Assembly (NCBI GenBank): GCA_036417435.1
Contig: CM070899.1
Location: 157,113,494 to 157,177,493, forward strand
Source: Inia geoffrensis
Lineage: Eukaryota > Chordata > Mammalia > Artiodactyla > Iniidae
DNA length: 64,000 nt
Reading direction: 5' to 3'
Shown here: piece by piece, positions 1 to 12,470 of the stretch
Position numbering within the stretch: position 1 is the first letter of the stretch
Layout: each line of letters starts with the position of its first letter
Translations under genes and position numbers: made by a program
Notes under the pieces: generated by a model
The model's input: only the letters and a program-made list of their open reading frames with translations
What the model was told of the DNA's origin: nothing
Database searches by the model: none

Positions 1-225
1 GTAGGAAGAGGGAGAAGGAAGAGGTGGCAGTGGGGCTCCAGCAGGACGGGGCCCGGGGAGATGAGTGGAGCCAGGCTGCAGCTGGGGACGGTGGCCCAGG
101 GGTGACCGAATGTGGACGGTGGCATAGGGAGGAGTCCTGAGCACATCCGTCTTACTTCTCACCAAGGGGATGGGGACCAGCCCAGGAGGAAAGGCAGCTG
201 GTACTAAGGAGGCGCTCTGAGCTGA

Positions 226-279
226 GAGAGGGAGGGAGAGAGAAAGGGGGAGAGAGGGAGGGAGGGAGAAAGAGAGAGA

Positions 280-324
<45 letters not shown>
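226..324. repeat. Purine-rich GA/GAGGG tract followed by (TG)n microsatellite
   Basis: A nearly pure purine stretch (about 226-280) of GAGGG/GAGA units runs directly into an alternating TG tract (about 282-324). It is a simple repeat; apparent reading frames through it (CVCVCV, HTHTHT) are artefacts. Confidence 0.95.
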
Positions 325-325
<1 letters not shown>

Positions 326-3300
326 AAGGGGTGGGGTGGAGAGGTCAGGAAAAGGATACTTTCTGCAACCACAGATGGGTGATCTTCCCAGAAGCTGTGG
401 AGCCCAGCCCATCGACCTGGTGTTCTGTGTGGAAGGTCGGGTTCCTGTGGGGACACACAGGCTGGAGGCTCACCCGGGTGCTGGGCGGCGGGGGCCTTTG
501 CCAGGACTGGGGCTCGTGGGCACACTCGGGTGCTCGGGACGGCACGAGGAAAGCCTGTCCTCCGACGCCCTTCCCCTAGAACTGGGATCAGAGCCAGTGA
601 CCACTGACTTTACCCACAGGGTAGGAGAGGTGACGAGCCACTGGGGACTAAGGTCCACCCAGGAGGGCTCCCGGTCATACATGGGAAGGTGCGGATAAAA
701 CACGGAGACCTGCCACCAGCCAGCTGAGCGGGTGCCCTGGGTCAGCGGTGTCCTGTGTTGGGAGGTGCCCATCCGCACCTGCTGCGGGGACTCAGCTCGG
801 CCTCACGGCAGCGACAACCCCAGACCAGGCGGGTGCTGCCCAGCGGGGATATCAGGCCCACCACTGTCGCCGGTGAAGGGGCCGGGGCAGCAGGAGAGGC
901 TCAGCTCTCCGCCTTTCGAGACCCCACCCACTCCTCACCCTCACTCAGTGCCTCATTTCACCCCAGGGTGCCCTCACCACACGCTGTGCACAGGGCCCCA
1001 CGGTGGGAGAGGCGCAGGCCTCCCAGGCCCAGGGCAGCTCACAGGGACAGGGCCGCATGGCTCTGGCCGTGCAACACCAAGTCCTCTAGGGACAGAAATG
1101 CCAGACACAGGCAGGGTCTCGGCGGCACTCGGGACCATGAAGAACCGCCCACCGCCCCCCACCCCAGCACCGTCCAGGCACCCCACATACACAGCTGCAC
1201 ACGTGGGTCCGTGTGGGCCACTGGCCAGGCCAGCCCCCAGCCCCGGCCCTGTCACCTTGACCCACAGCCCTTCTCTCTCCTCGACAGCCCAGTGCTCCTG
1301 GGCCGGGCTGCAGCGGGGGCTGGGACCTCAATGCCCGGGAGCGTGTGACCTCACGTGCCTCCTGGCTGGCGCACCCTGCCCCCTGGTGTGGCCCGGGTCC
1401 CATCATTGCCTCCTCGACCACAAGCCTGTGAAAAGCCCGAGAGGAAGCACCTGCCCCAGACAACAGGCCCCAACTCCCCGGCCTGGCCCCAAGCGTCGGG
1501 GCACCCAGCCTGCGGCCTCGGGCGCTGGACCTCGGCCCGCCGTGTAGAGGCAGGACCCTGCTCCAGCCTTGGGGCGGCGGGCACTATCCTCCAGGAGCGC
1601 AGAGGGGCCCTGGCCACAGCCCCTCCCGCCCCACCCCTGCCGGCCATCCTTCCGGCTCCTTACTGCCCTGGAATCCACTGAGATGTGCTGACAGAAAGGT
1701 CCTACTGCTTTTAGGGAAAAGAATCTGTAAGCCTCAGAGCCAGGACTCACTCTCCACATTCTCAGGACAGATCCTGTGACCCCGGAGTTTGGCCTCAAGG
1801 AGGAGTGTTGAAGGGCAGCCCAGGCCTCCTGGAGCTCTCCCTTCTCACCGGTGGAAACAGGCCCCTCAGCCCAGGCTCCGGAGCAGGGGGTGACCCCCCC
1901 CATGAGCCAGGCCCACATCGGTGGGGCAGGGGCAGGCCACCCCAAATACTGAGCACCCAACTGCGGCCAGGCCAGTTCCCAGCCTGCTCCCAGCAGCCCA
2001 GCTGGACTTACCGGACACGTCTGTGCTACGGCCCCGGCCTGAAAATGGGGGGGAGGGCAGTGAAGAAGACGCTCAGGAAACCACTCTGCTGACCCCCAGC
2101 CCCGGGGCAGGAGTGGGGGGGGGGGTGGACCAGATGTCAGGACAAACCGGGTTCCCCGTTTGCACAGGAGGGAGGGGCGCGAGGCCTGCCTCTGGGGCAG
2201 GAGTAACAGGCTCCGACCTGACCTCGCAGGCACCAGGCACAGCGGGCAGGGAGGGGCCCCTGGGGGACAACTCTGCCCCCAAGGAAGATGGAAAAGCAGC
2301 CGGAACCTAGACCAAGAGATGCCAGTCCCAGCCTGGGAGCCAAGGCGCCCTCGGGCCATCCGCCCCAGGCTTTGCGAGACTCCATCCTCCAAGGGGTCAG
2401 CAGGGGCCACCGTTGGAGCCTGCAAACCAGAGAGCATCCCATGACCTGGCTGGCCGGCTCTTAACAGCTCTGGGCCGTGTAAGCAAAAAACCCTCCCTGG
2501 TCATTTCCTGTGCTTGGAAATCGTACCCTAACACATGAATCCCGGTCGGCATCACTGCGGCCCAGGGTGCTGCCGGCACAGGTGGGCACATATGAGGGCA
2601 GAAGCGCCTTCCCGCTGTGGTCCCCACACAAGGCTGGACCCCACTCGCGCCTCCTTGCCTTCCCAAGCAGGTGAGCATCCTGAGGGCAGGAGTGGGGAGG
2701 GGCTCAGGTGTCGCTGGGCATGGCAGGGCAGGGGGAGGCCTTGCAGGTACCAAGCTACGGGCTCAGGGATCTCTCCACACCGAGGGCCGGGTCACTCTAG
2801 CCCACACGAGCAGGGGAGGAACACAGGTCCTCAGCACCCTTCTCCGTCCGAGCAAACCCCTGGAACAGCCCCTGCCCCACTGGGGCACTCACAAATGTCC
2901 TCTGAAACGAGATGCCAGGACAGAGGAAGGACGGCCATGCTGGTGCCCAGGTGTCACCTCAGGATACAGGCCCTCAGCTCTCATACTCCTTCAATGTCGT
3001 CCCCTCAGACCACACAGGAAGCATCTTAATGCCAAATGCACTTACGCGAGGGTGAAAACCTAGCAGGAAAGGGGCACGAACTGTGGTTCCACAGCTGAAA
3101 AGCCAGCCTCAAGAGTGCTTTCATCCATCCCTCTAGGAAACAATTCTCGTATCTGAAAACATAAAGCTGTGGCCCAAAAAAGAGAGAAGGGGGAAAAAAT
3201 CCACAGATGGCCCAAAGCTCCTGAGAGCAACTACCCCTGCAAACAAGAGGTGGGATGCTACTGAGACGAGCAGCCCAGGAAGCCGTCAAACAGCGACTGT

Positions 3301-3652
3301 CAGTCCTGAGCGGGATCCCCTGGCCCTGGGGACAGTGCCCTCTACCTGAAGGGGCTGCTTCCACTGCAAACAAGATCTCTAGCTTTCCGACTGAAGAGGC
3401 TGCCGGTCACGAAAGCCTCCCCGAGGTGGGCACCTCTCCCAACGATGGCCGGTTCTGGAAGCCCCACCCAGAGCGCCCCATCCATCTGGATGGAGTCATC
3501 TGGCAGGAATGGCATAGCCACTCATCACCATGAGACGGTAGAGACCAGTGACACCCAGCAGAGAGGAGATGGAGGGCGCCACCCTTACTTCTACCCCAGG
3601 CCGCAGGCACACCCAGAGCTGCTCTGGGGATAGGGACCTGGGCTGTCACCTC
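325..3652. other. GC-rich intronic DNA, nothing recognised
   Basis: There is no tRNA, SINE, LTR or conserved coding match here. A 344-codon minus-strand open frame (2437-1403) has low-complexity Pro/Gly/Ser/Arg composition and no domain, and I do not regard it as a gene. A G-run occurs near 2116. Confidence 0.6.
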
Positions 3653-3666
3653 AAGGTTCCAGTTCA

Positions 3667-4000
3667 TGGACTTCCCTGGCGGCACAGTGGTTAAGAATCC
3701 TCCTGCCAACACAGGGGACATGGGTTCGAGCCCTGGTCTGGGAAGATCCCACAGGCCTCGGAGCAACTAAGCCCCACAAGCTGTGCGCCACAACTACTGA
3801 GCCTGTGCTCTAGAGCCCACAAGCCACAACTACTGTGGCCCGCACACCTAGAGCCCATGCTCCGCAACAAGAGAGGCCACTGCAATGAGAAGCCCGCACA
3901 CTGCAATGAAGAGCAGCCCCTGCTCGCCGCAACTAGGCAAAGCTCACGCGAAGCAATGAAGACCCAACGCAGCCAAAAATTAATTAATTAATTTTTAAAA
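3667..4000 (+). mobile_element. Long CHR-type tRNA-derived SINE
   Basis: The element begins at the CTTCCCTGGCGG A-box region, with a B box at GGTTCGAGCCC. It carries the long 3' body (repeated CACAACTACTG units) and an AT-rich tail. It is flanked by perfect 14-bp target duplications, AAGGTTCCAGTTCA, at 3653-3666 and 4001-4014. Confidence 0.95.
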
Positions 4001-4014
4001 AAGGTTCCAGTTCA

Positions 4015-7000
4015 GCGGCTTCTGTCTTTAAAGAGTGTGGCCAGGGCCAAGCGGCTGGTACCTGGTAACAAATGAGGCTCACCTGCATGGGCACCACTCC
4101 CTAGCCTAAGCACAGCCTCTGGGCAGCAGGTTTCCATAGCAACAGGCCTTGGGAGCCACACTGTCTGCACTGCCTTTCTGTGGCCCAGGATAGACAGGCA
4201 CTTGACAGGCAGGAGCTGAGGCTGGGACACAGCTCACCCACATGCAGAGCCACAGGGCAGCTCCAGGAGGCCCCGAGACATGAGCTGGCACCTGCTTCAA
4301 AAAAGTAGTTCTGAATCATCTGTTTCTTTCCAAAAGAGAAGTCAGCAAAACTGTCTGTCCATTCTGAAATTCTGTTCCCACAGGTTAAACAGACACACAC
4401 ACACCACACACTCATATACACACATGCACACAACACACACTACACATACACACACCTCCCAATGGGTGCCTTACACACACTCTCAGAGGACAGAGGTCAG
4501 CATGCCCAGCCTGCTTCACAGCTGAGAACCTGGAGCCAGGCTCCATCTGTTCTCCCTCCAAGGCCAGGCGTCCTCAGCAATACTACACTTTGCCTCTGTT
4601 TAAATGACTGTGCACAATCAGACAAAAAGGTCTTTCTCTGATAAAAACAAAACACTGAGAGGCTCCTGACCAAGGTTACTAAGACACAGCACATGTGGAG
4701 TCAAGCTTCCGTGAGCCCGGGACGAGACGCAGCAACAGCACGGGACTCCAAGTCCAAAGTCCAGACGGTGAGGACTTACAAAGGGCACAGGGCACCAGGC
4801 ACCAGACAGAACCCCTGACACCCTGCCCCTGGTGACCCCAACAGACCCCTCCGCAGGGAGCTGCTTCCCACGCAGCTACACGCGTGGGGTCGACAGGGAG
4901 GCCGGAGTGGGGGCCCAGGGGGCAGCCCTGTCTGTGCCGAGGGTAGGGAGCCAAGGGGCCTGCATACCCCCCGTGAAGACGGGCCCCTGGACACAAACCT
5001 GCTGTGCCTCTGCAGATGGCCTCCTGGGTCGGCTCCACTCATGGTAAAATCGGTGAGGTCAGCCTTCTTGCATACTCACCTGGCACCTCCTCGGTGGGGG
5101 CAGGCACCTCTGCAGGAGCTAATTCACAGGTGGATGGAGCAGGGCAGCCCAAGGCAGCCCCAGGTAAAGGGCAAGGCCTGCCGCCAAGTCTCACCCACAG
5201 AGAGGTGCCCCCGTCCTGGCCCGGACCCTCTCAGGCACTCCCACTGAGATGGGATACCCAGCCTAGCCACCGACGAGAGCAGTTACGGCTTAACATCAAA
5301 CACCAAAGTGTCACCTTGTACCAAGGTGTAAACTAGTTCATACCTTGGCCTCCCAGGAGAACCTGGCATGTGGTGGGGAGAGCATTGCTTGGGCTCAGGC
5401 AGACTTCTGGACGCTTGTTATGGGGCTCTCAACATCCTGAGATGAGAGAGGCATCTCCCCAAAACTCTCGGTGGAGGGTCATCAACCTCCAAGTCCACAC
5501 AATCCTGGCGCAGTGTTTACGCAAGCACTCCCGGGCCGGGACCCTGCCAGCGCCCCGGCCTGCAACCATACCAGCTGTCAGCAGTGGGGGCCCTTTGTGC
5601 CACCCCCGCCCTGCCATGCCAGGGCCTCTCCACAGCTTAAAAGAAAATGCCCATGAATCACTGCAAGAAACATGCCTCCTGTAAAGGGAATATAAATGTT
5701 TATTAAGAAATTCTAGGAACCAGGTCAGGCATCTTGGTATCTTAGTCACTCCAGCTAATTAAAGAAAAAAAAATTAAAATAGAAGCCCATCCTAGAAACA
5801 TGAGACAACGAGAGCTTCTCTTGCCACAAGTACTTTGAGCTGCGGCTCAGCCGGTTGCCAAGGGGACCCAGTGTTTACCTCTCCCTCTGCTGTGTAGGAG
5901 GATGCTGACCTACCAGGAACAGCTAGGCCACTGCCTCTAACACCCCACAGGAAGGGCCGCCAGGGTGTCCCCAGGGGCCCAGACGACGGAGGAGGAAGCC
6001 ACAGCCCCACCCCAGACCTCTGCCCATCAGTCTCCGGGGCTGAGCCAGGCCACAGAACAAAGGAGAGGCGTCTCCAGGCCTCCCCAGCCTCCTGGGCCCT
6101 GCTCCCCAGCACACCGACCCTCCCCTGTGCCTGCGCCTGCCGAGGACTGGAAACTCCTGAGGGCAGATTAAAAAATGTGCTTAGACCCCAGGTGTGAGGA
6201 GAGGAGGAGGGAGGGGGGTGGAAGGAGAAGAGGAGGAGAAAATGTGAGGACCAGGCTGCACCCTCCACTGGGCAGCCACAGAGCTCAGCTCAGGCCTGTC
6301 TGGCCAGCCACATCCAGACACCCATGCCAGGCTGCTGGCCCCAATCGAGGGCAGAATGGCCCCAGAACAAGTACCCCACTGAGGCCCGGGAATTCACAAC
6401 CTCCAGCTCGACTCCAGGATGCCTGCTCCACCCTAAGGCCAGCACTGCCCCTATAGCCTCAGCTGGACACACACTGAGCCTTCCTCCCGGCTCCTGCAGG
6501 GCAAGCCTCAGCATGACAACCCCCCTGCCTGCCGCAGCAGGAGCCACCTGGCCAGAGGCCTCCCGATGGGCTTCCTTCCACAGAAACAACTGTCCTGAGC
6601 TTTGGTACCCATGCTCGCACACACACACGTGCACACACGTGTCTGCCTCCCGAGGCCCCGTGCAGTGCTGAACATGTGACGGGAGGAGCTGAATGTGGGA
6701 AGGAGTTAAAACACTTGGTTGGTAAGTGAGGGAGACGAGCAGGGAAAGGGAGAGAAAGGGTGACGTTTTCCAAAGGCTAAAGTGAGTGAACTTAAGACTG
6801 ACTCAACCTGTCCAAAGTAGGATGCTAGCACGGAACACCCAGCCCAGTATCAGGGAAGGACAGCTTCAAATCAGCACCTGTAAGGAGCCAAGGCTGAATT
6901 TCCTGCAAACCCCAGAGGCCTGACAGTAACTTAGGGCAACCACCCTGATCGCCAATACAACAGCACGAGGCCTATGCTGTGAACGCTCGGGGCCCCACCT

Positions 7001-7114
7001 CGAAGAGGACTCGGAGAAAATGCTGAAAGACATTTCATCATCATAAAAGATGGCATCCTGCAAAGGCCCTCAGACTCTCCCGGGGGAATACCCCAGTGCC
7101 TTAGGCCAAGCAAC
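4015..7114. other. Intronic DNA with a CA repeat, otherwise nothing recognised
   Basis: An imperfect (CA)n-rich tract lies at about 4390-4456 and a short CA-rich stretch near 6619-6638. A purine-rich block (AGGAGG units) lies at about 6195-6243. The rest is unique GC-rich sequence without recognisable genes. Confidence 0.6.
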
Positions 7115-7124
7115 AAGGCAACTT

Positions 7125-7251
7125 TATTTTTGAAAATTTTCTGGCTGTGCCGCACAGCATGTGGGATCTTACTTCCCCAACCAGGGATCGAACCCATGCC
7201 CCCTGCAATGGAAGTGCAGAACCCTAACCACTGGACTGCCAGGGAATTCCC
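7125..7251 (-). mobile_element. Short tRNA-derived SINE, antisense
   Basis: The reverse complement starts GGAATTCCCTGGCAGTCCAGTGGTTAG and contains a B-box GGTTCGATCCC. It is flanked by 10-bp direct repeats AAGGCAACTT (7115-7124 and 7252-7261). Confidence 0.92.
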
Positions 7252-7261
7252 AAGGCAACTT

Positions 7262-10059
7262 CTGAAAACAGGATTTGCCGTGCAAGCCGCCCAGAGAGGG
7301 CACTCTGGAAAAGACAAGGAAACCTGGGGAACCACCCTTGGCACCCAGGGCTGCAGGAGCCGGAGTCCCTGAGGGCCTCCTAACACCACAATGCCTGTGC
7401 TCAGTGACAAAAATGGCAACTGATGAACAAACACGGGGAAATCCTTCCAGAGTGGGACTCGGGTGAGACCTCAGTGATGGGTGGAGGGGACCTGTGGATG
7501 GCGCCTACACCGCCTGAGCCCGGCGACCCTGCCGTGCTCACTCAGCATGCCCAGTGGGAGAGGACCACCCACAACCAGTGGGCAAACCAGAGTGGCCGGT
7601 TGGGGATGGAGGACAATGGTTAGAAGTTAGGCAAGCACGTGGGGCTCCTAAGTAGCCAGACTGCCCATCACTCAGTGATAGTATTAGTGGCAACTACGTG
7701 ACTCATTCACACTCACTGTCCCTCCTCCAGCGAAAACCTGTGAGGTTTGTTGCTGATAAGGGAGCACCCACGGTGCTAACCCCCCACCTCCCAGACCCTC
7801 TCCCTGATCTGACTTGGTTTTGAGCAACTCAGCCAGCCAAAGGCCCAGGCAAAACACCACTCCCCACCAATGACACGCCTGGGCCCCTGGGGCCCTGCTC
7901 CGCCCCTCCTAGTGGGGCTGAGGCTTGTGTGCGCCTTTTCTGGTTCCTCTCTTTCCCAACACTTTCTTGCAAAAACCTCTATTTTTGATCTGCCATTAAC
8001 TTTAGCTTCTTCCTCTGGCCCCCAAACAAGTTCTTTAACCTTTTTTTTTTTTTTTTAAGTGAGCATTTATACAACAAAAGTGAGTTAAAAACAAGTGAAA
8101 AGCTCAGAGAAGGAATTTACAGGAGGAGGAAATTCCTGTACTGCTCCCGCTGGAGGAGAACGACCTTGGGCCAACTTAACCCAAGGGCATGAGGAGCCCC
8201 ATACCGGGCCCCAGGTCCCTGCCTGGCTGCCCAGCCAGCACCCTGCTGGGGCCCCTCCCCGGGTGGGGGCAGGAAGCCCCCTGGGCTCCTGAGACCACTT
8301 CACCCTCTTCCACACCTGAGCTTCCTTCCCACTGGCCACGTCTACAGGACAAAGGCCCGCGCCAGAAGCCCCTTCCGAGGCAGGAGCCTGACACAGGCAG
8401 AGCCACGCGCTCTCCGGTGAGTGACTGCCAACGAGCAAAGCTCTCCCAGCACGCGTCCTGGGCTCTGGCTCCAGGAGCCAGGCCTGGGCCCTGTGCTCCG
8501 GGACCACGGGTCGCCCATCTGTGCAGGCAGGCCACGCCCCTGTGGCAGCAGTGCAGGGACATTTAAACTGAGGCATCAAGTCTCAGCACTTTTCCGAACA
8601 GGTCACCTTGGGACAGACTGGCCAATGGCCACAGAGTGCGGCCAAGTGCCTGGTTAGCAAGTGTGTTTTGCGTGATGAACTTCAAAAAAGGAGAACAATA
8701 AACAGATCCCCACCTCCACCCCCCGCACACACATCACAGTAAAAACCTGGAGCGTGCCCTGTGCTGTGCGTTCAGAACGATGTCAGCTTAGACGCCGCTC
8801 TGGGCCAGGCCACCCGCACCACGCACACGAGGCCCATGGCGAACGGGGAGGATGCCCCAGCCCACCCAGCTCAGCAGGGGACCGGGAGCAGGTGGAGGAC
8901 ACGGCAGAGCCCAGCCACCAGAGGAGCAAGGGGACGCAGCCCCCTCACTGCAGGGCCTCTACGCTGTGGGGGGGAGGGTGGGCCCCGACGTGTAAAACTG
9001 ACCGTGGAACTGGGAGTCATGGGTTCCACGGAAACACGCTCCAGCCTTGGATGCTCAGGTCAGCCACAACGGATAGGGTACCGCGCGCGCGCGTGTGTGT
9101 GTGTGTGTGTGTGTGGCAGAACTCGGGGTTGGGTGAGGAGTCCTTCTGTCCTACGTTAAGTGCCTCGTGTCAAATCACTGCCTGCAGGGTAAACAGTTAG
9201 AGTTCCAGCCTCCATTGTATTGGCCCAGGGCAGTGGCCAAGGCCTCCTGAGCCCAGTGCTCGGCTCTGGAGGCCTCTGTCCCCACTGCCCCATCCCAGCC
9301 ACACTGCAGCAGCTGCTTCTGACCCGCCAGGCCAGGCGAACACTCAGAAGGTTGTTCCCATCTTGACGGGACATTGACTTCTCAAGAAAATAATCCCTTT
9401 TTGGGCTGTGAAAGGAAAGGAAAACAGGCTCAGGTGTGTGGACTTAGATCCGTATTTGGGTTTTTTCTGGAAAGCATGTTGAGACCCACCAGGAAATTAA
9501 GTGTGTCACCGACTGCAGGCCCCGCCCGCCCAGGCCTGGGAGACGGGTCACCAGCAGGCACAGAGCCGAGGTGTGGGTGGGCTGACCGAGAAGAACATGC
9601 CCACGAACACCTCCTGAGGTGCTCCAAATACCATCTGGAAACATCTGATTCAACGTAAAATCAGGGGATCTGGTTTGTTTGGGGGAAGGAGCTCCTAAGA
9701 CTCTCCTGAGCTGCCCTTTTACTTTAAAAAGACTTCCAACAACAAACCTGAAAAACCCAGCACCTGTCCAGTCAAGGACATTGGAGGATGAACAGAAGCC
9801 TGGCAGGTGGACTGGGCAGAAGGGGCTGAATAAAGGTGAGCAGACGGCACCCCAGCACGGTACCTGGCTCCACGAAGGACCAGCAGCACCCTACCCTGGT
9901 CCTCTGGAAAACCACGGTCTCAGAGTGTCACTTATTGTCAAAAAAGAACAGCCCTGTACAGCGGAGAAGCCTGGCAGACACCCCTTCACCCGCGATCCAG
10001 CACTGTGGTGCACAGAGGGCCCAGCATCACCTGTGTTGTAGTTTTGACCAAAGATTGTT
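7262..10059. other. Intronic DNA, two simple repeats only
   Basis: An isolated T-run is at about 8041-8056. A (CG)n(TG)n tract (CGCGCGCG then TG repeats) is at about 9081-9114. Nothing else is recognised. Confidence 0.6.
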
Positions 10060-10417
10060 TACAGTGGATCTAATCATGAGGAAACAATGAGACCAATGCA
10101 GATTGTGGGATCGTTCTGTAAGTCAACTGGCTTGGATCCCTAAAATGCCAATGCACCAAAGACCAAAAGATGGGGGGGGCACACTCGTGTCCCTTAGTGT
10201 CAGATTGAGGGGCACTAAAGAATGAGGACAACCAAATGCAATGTGTGATTAACCGCATCCTGGCTCCCGTATGGGCCACCCGGGAGGGTCACTAGAGAAA
10301 CTGAATATGGACTGTATGTTAGATAACGTGTAACATTTAGAGAGATGAGAGGCAGGGGAGGGAGAAAACATAATATTAAGAGAGAGAAGGTAGGAAAGAG
10401 GGAAGAAAGGATTTTTT
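10060..10417 (+). mobile_element. Old LINE-1 3' UTR fragment (left part)
   Basis: Phrases such as GACAACCAAATGCAATGTG and GAATATGGACTGTATGTTAG match the 3' UTR of mammalian L1M elements. The fragment resumes after the SINE at 10647 and fades by about 10760. It is degraded and non-functional. Confidence 0.7.
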
Positions 10418-10429
10418 AAAAGTGTGACA

Positions 10430-10634
10430 GGGCTTCCCTGGTGGCACAGTAGTTGGGAGTCGCCTGCCGATGCAGGGGACACAGGTTTGTGCCCCGGTCT
10501 GGGAGGATCCCACATACCGCGGAGCGGCTGGGCCCGTGAGCCATGGCCGCTGAGGCTGCGTGTCCGGAGCCTGTGCTCCGCAACGGGAGAGGCCACAACA
10601 GTGAGAGGCCCACGTATCACAAAAAAAAAAAAAA
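10430..10634 (+). mobile_element. Short CHR-type SINE (about 205 bp)
   Basis: It starts GGCTTCCCTGGTGG, has a diverged B box (GGTTTGTGCCC), the core GAGCGGCTGGGCCCGTGAGCC, and an A-run of about 18. Direct repeats AAAAGTGTGACA lie at 10418-10429 and 10635-10646. It is inserted in an older L1 3' end. Confidence 0.96.
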
Positions 10635-10865
10635 AAAAGTGTGACACAATATTAACTAATGACTAGAGGAGAAGAGTATTTGAATGTTCTCGTACAATCA
10701 CTTAACTTTTCAGAAGTAATGAGAATTTGTGGGGGAAACGGTGTGCAAGGGGCACTTGGGCTTCTAACACCCTGAGGCTCTGCTCATCCGCCGTCCACTG
10801 GAACCCGGTGGAGACAGGCACGCGGGCACACCCACACCCCGAAACGGGGAGGCTCCACCCTCATC

Positions 10866-11050
10866 TGCTGTGCAACCTCCAGCATATTTCTTAACCCATC
10901 TGAGCCTGAGTGTCCTTATCTAAAAACAAGTAATAATTACAGTGCCTGTTCCATAGGGTTCTTGTGAAGATGAAACAGTGTACTGGAAAGTACTGCAAAT
11001 GGAAGGCCCAGTCCCTGGCAAGCCGCGTGGATGTGCAGGACACAGCGTAA
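10866..11050 (+). repeat. MIR SINE remnant
   Basis: The order of motifs CTTAACCCATCTGAGCCTGAG, TCCTTATCT, CATAGGGTTCTTGTGAAGATG and AAGGCCCAGTCCCTGGC follows the MIR core and 3' end. It is diverged, as expected for this ancient family. Confidence 0.8.
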
Positions 11051-12029
11051 GCACTGAGTGCATCATTCTACAAGTTTTTATTTTAAAAACTATTTTTACT
11101 GCCTTCTTAGGGCACAAACCAGACACACCTTAACATTGCCTGAGAGCTCCAGATCTCTGTTGGGAAGGTCAGGTGTCACGGAGCGCAGGCCCCAGGGATG
11201 GCAGGGAGGACCTCGCAGCCTCTGCAGATGCCCTGGGTCTGCTCTAGTGCTGTGGGGTTTTGTGGGGCTTCTCAAGTTATATATTTAAACACACATGCGT
11301 GCGTGTGAATAACCCTTTGGTTTGCTTCCTCCCTTGCTTTTAGGCACCAGCAACGTATCTCACCCTTGCCCTTTTGATATGCCACGTCTAGGAATCAAAC
11401 AACCACCAGGATTCAGGATTCAGCCTGTCAGAGCAGGCAGGCCCTGAGAGCATGTGGGCCACCACGAGTGGACTCAGCAGCACCTTCTCTGAAGGGGCAG
11501 GGCCCCCAACCCTGTTGGTTCCAGAGGCTTGAAGCCACACACACAGGGCCTCTGGCTAAGTGAAGCGGGGTCCTAATCAGATGCTCACACAGGAGGGAGG
11601 GCCTCAGATCCACTTTCAGCCAGGGGAGGGGGGAGCAAATGGCATCACATCGGTGCCCCCCACCCCCGCCCAGTGCAGGCCATGGAAGGAGGCGCCCGGG
11701 GACACACCTCACTGCGGCAGGGGCTGCGGGCCTCCAGGTAAGCTGAGTGAGGATGGCAGGACAGCCGGTCGTGAGGGATGCAAGAGTAACAATGGTTTTG
11801 TTGAGTTTGTTTCAAATGTTCTCAATATGATGCCTTCACGTGTACAAAAGGAGAACTGGGAGAAGTTTAAAAAAAAAAAAAAGTCAGCCAGAGACACAGC
11901 AGGAAACTTAGCACTGGGGAGACCAAGATCTGTCAGCCTGTTTCCTTTCAAAACATAATGTGTCCTTTAAGTCAACATAGTAGCTCTACCACACATTTAA
12001 ATGCTGTCTATGCCCCCATCACTACCACC
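11051..12029. other. Intronic DNA, nothing recognised
   Basis: A short A-run lies at about 11870-11882. No gene-like or repeat-like structure is otherwise evident. Confidence 0.55.
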
Positions 12030-12470
12030 ACCAGGTCTCAATCCCACATGAATGCCAGCTGGACACCGAGACACGCACCAGAGTCTACTGCTGCACGGCT
12101 TCCAACAGCAAACAAACAAGAAAAGCAGCGCAGCTGTGCTTCCAGCAGGTAAGAGACTGGGTAAGTGACAATACAGCCACACAGCCGCACCCTGGAGTAC
12201 TATGCAGCCAGGAAAAAGAATGAAGCTGCCTCACTGAGCAAACACACAGGAGAAAAGCCTCGGTGGAATGTGTTTGGTGGATCTTACACGTGTGTTTTTA
12301 AATCACCTACTCCATGGATGCACGTGCTTGCGTGTATACACAAAAACCCATTAAAAGGGTCTGGAAAGGGATGCACCAGTAAAGGGCAACAGTGGTTAGC
12401 TGGGGGAGGGGAGGGTTGCACATTCTGTCTACACACTTCTGCACTGTTTGAAGAGTTTCACAACTAGGCC
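12030..12470 (+). mobile_element. Degraded LINE-1 3' fragment
   Basis: CTGGAGTACTATGCAGCCAG followed by AAAAAGAATGAAGCTGCC and a later TGGTTAGCTGGGGGAGGGGAGGG stretch follow the end of L1 ORF2 and the 3' region of old L1 copies. It is heavily decayed. Confidence 0.6.

Noticed and set aside
152..579. Frames rich in CVCVCV or HTHTHT
   Set aside because: Translations of the TG/CA microsatellite.
1403..2437. 344-codon minus-strand frame in KLF13 intron 1, considered as exon 2 or a nested gene
   Set aside because: No zinc-finger or other motif, low-complexity composition, and no recognisable homology.
3667..4000. tRNA gene suggested by A-box and B-box matches in SINEs
   Set aside because: The boxes belong to tRNA-derived SINE heads with poly-A tails and target duplications, and no cloverleaf with an acceptor stem is present.
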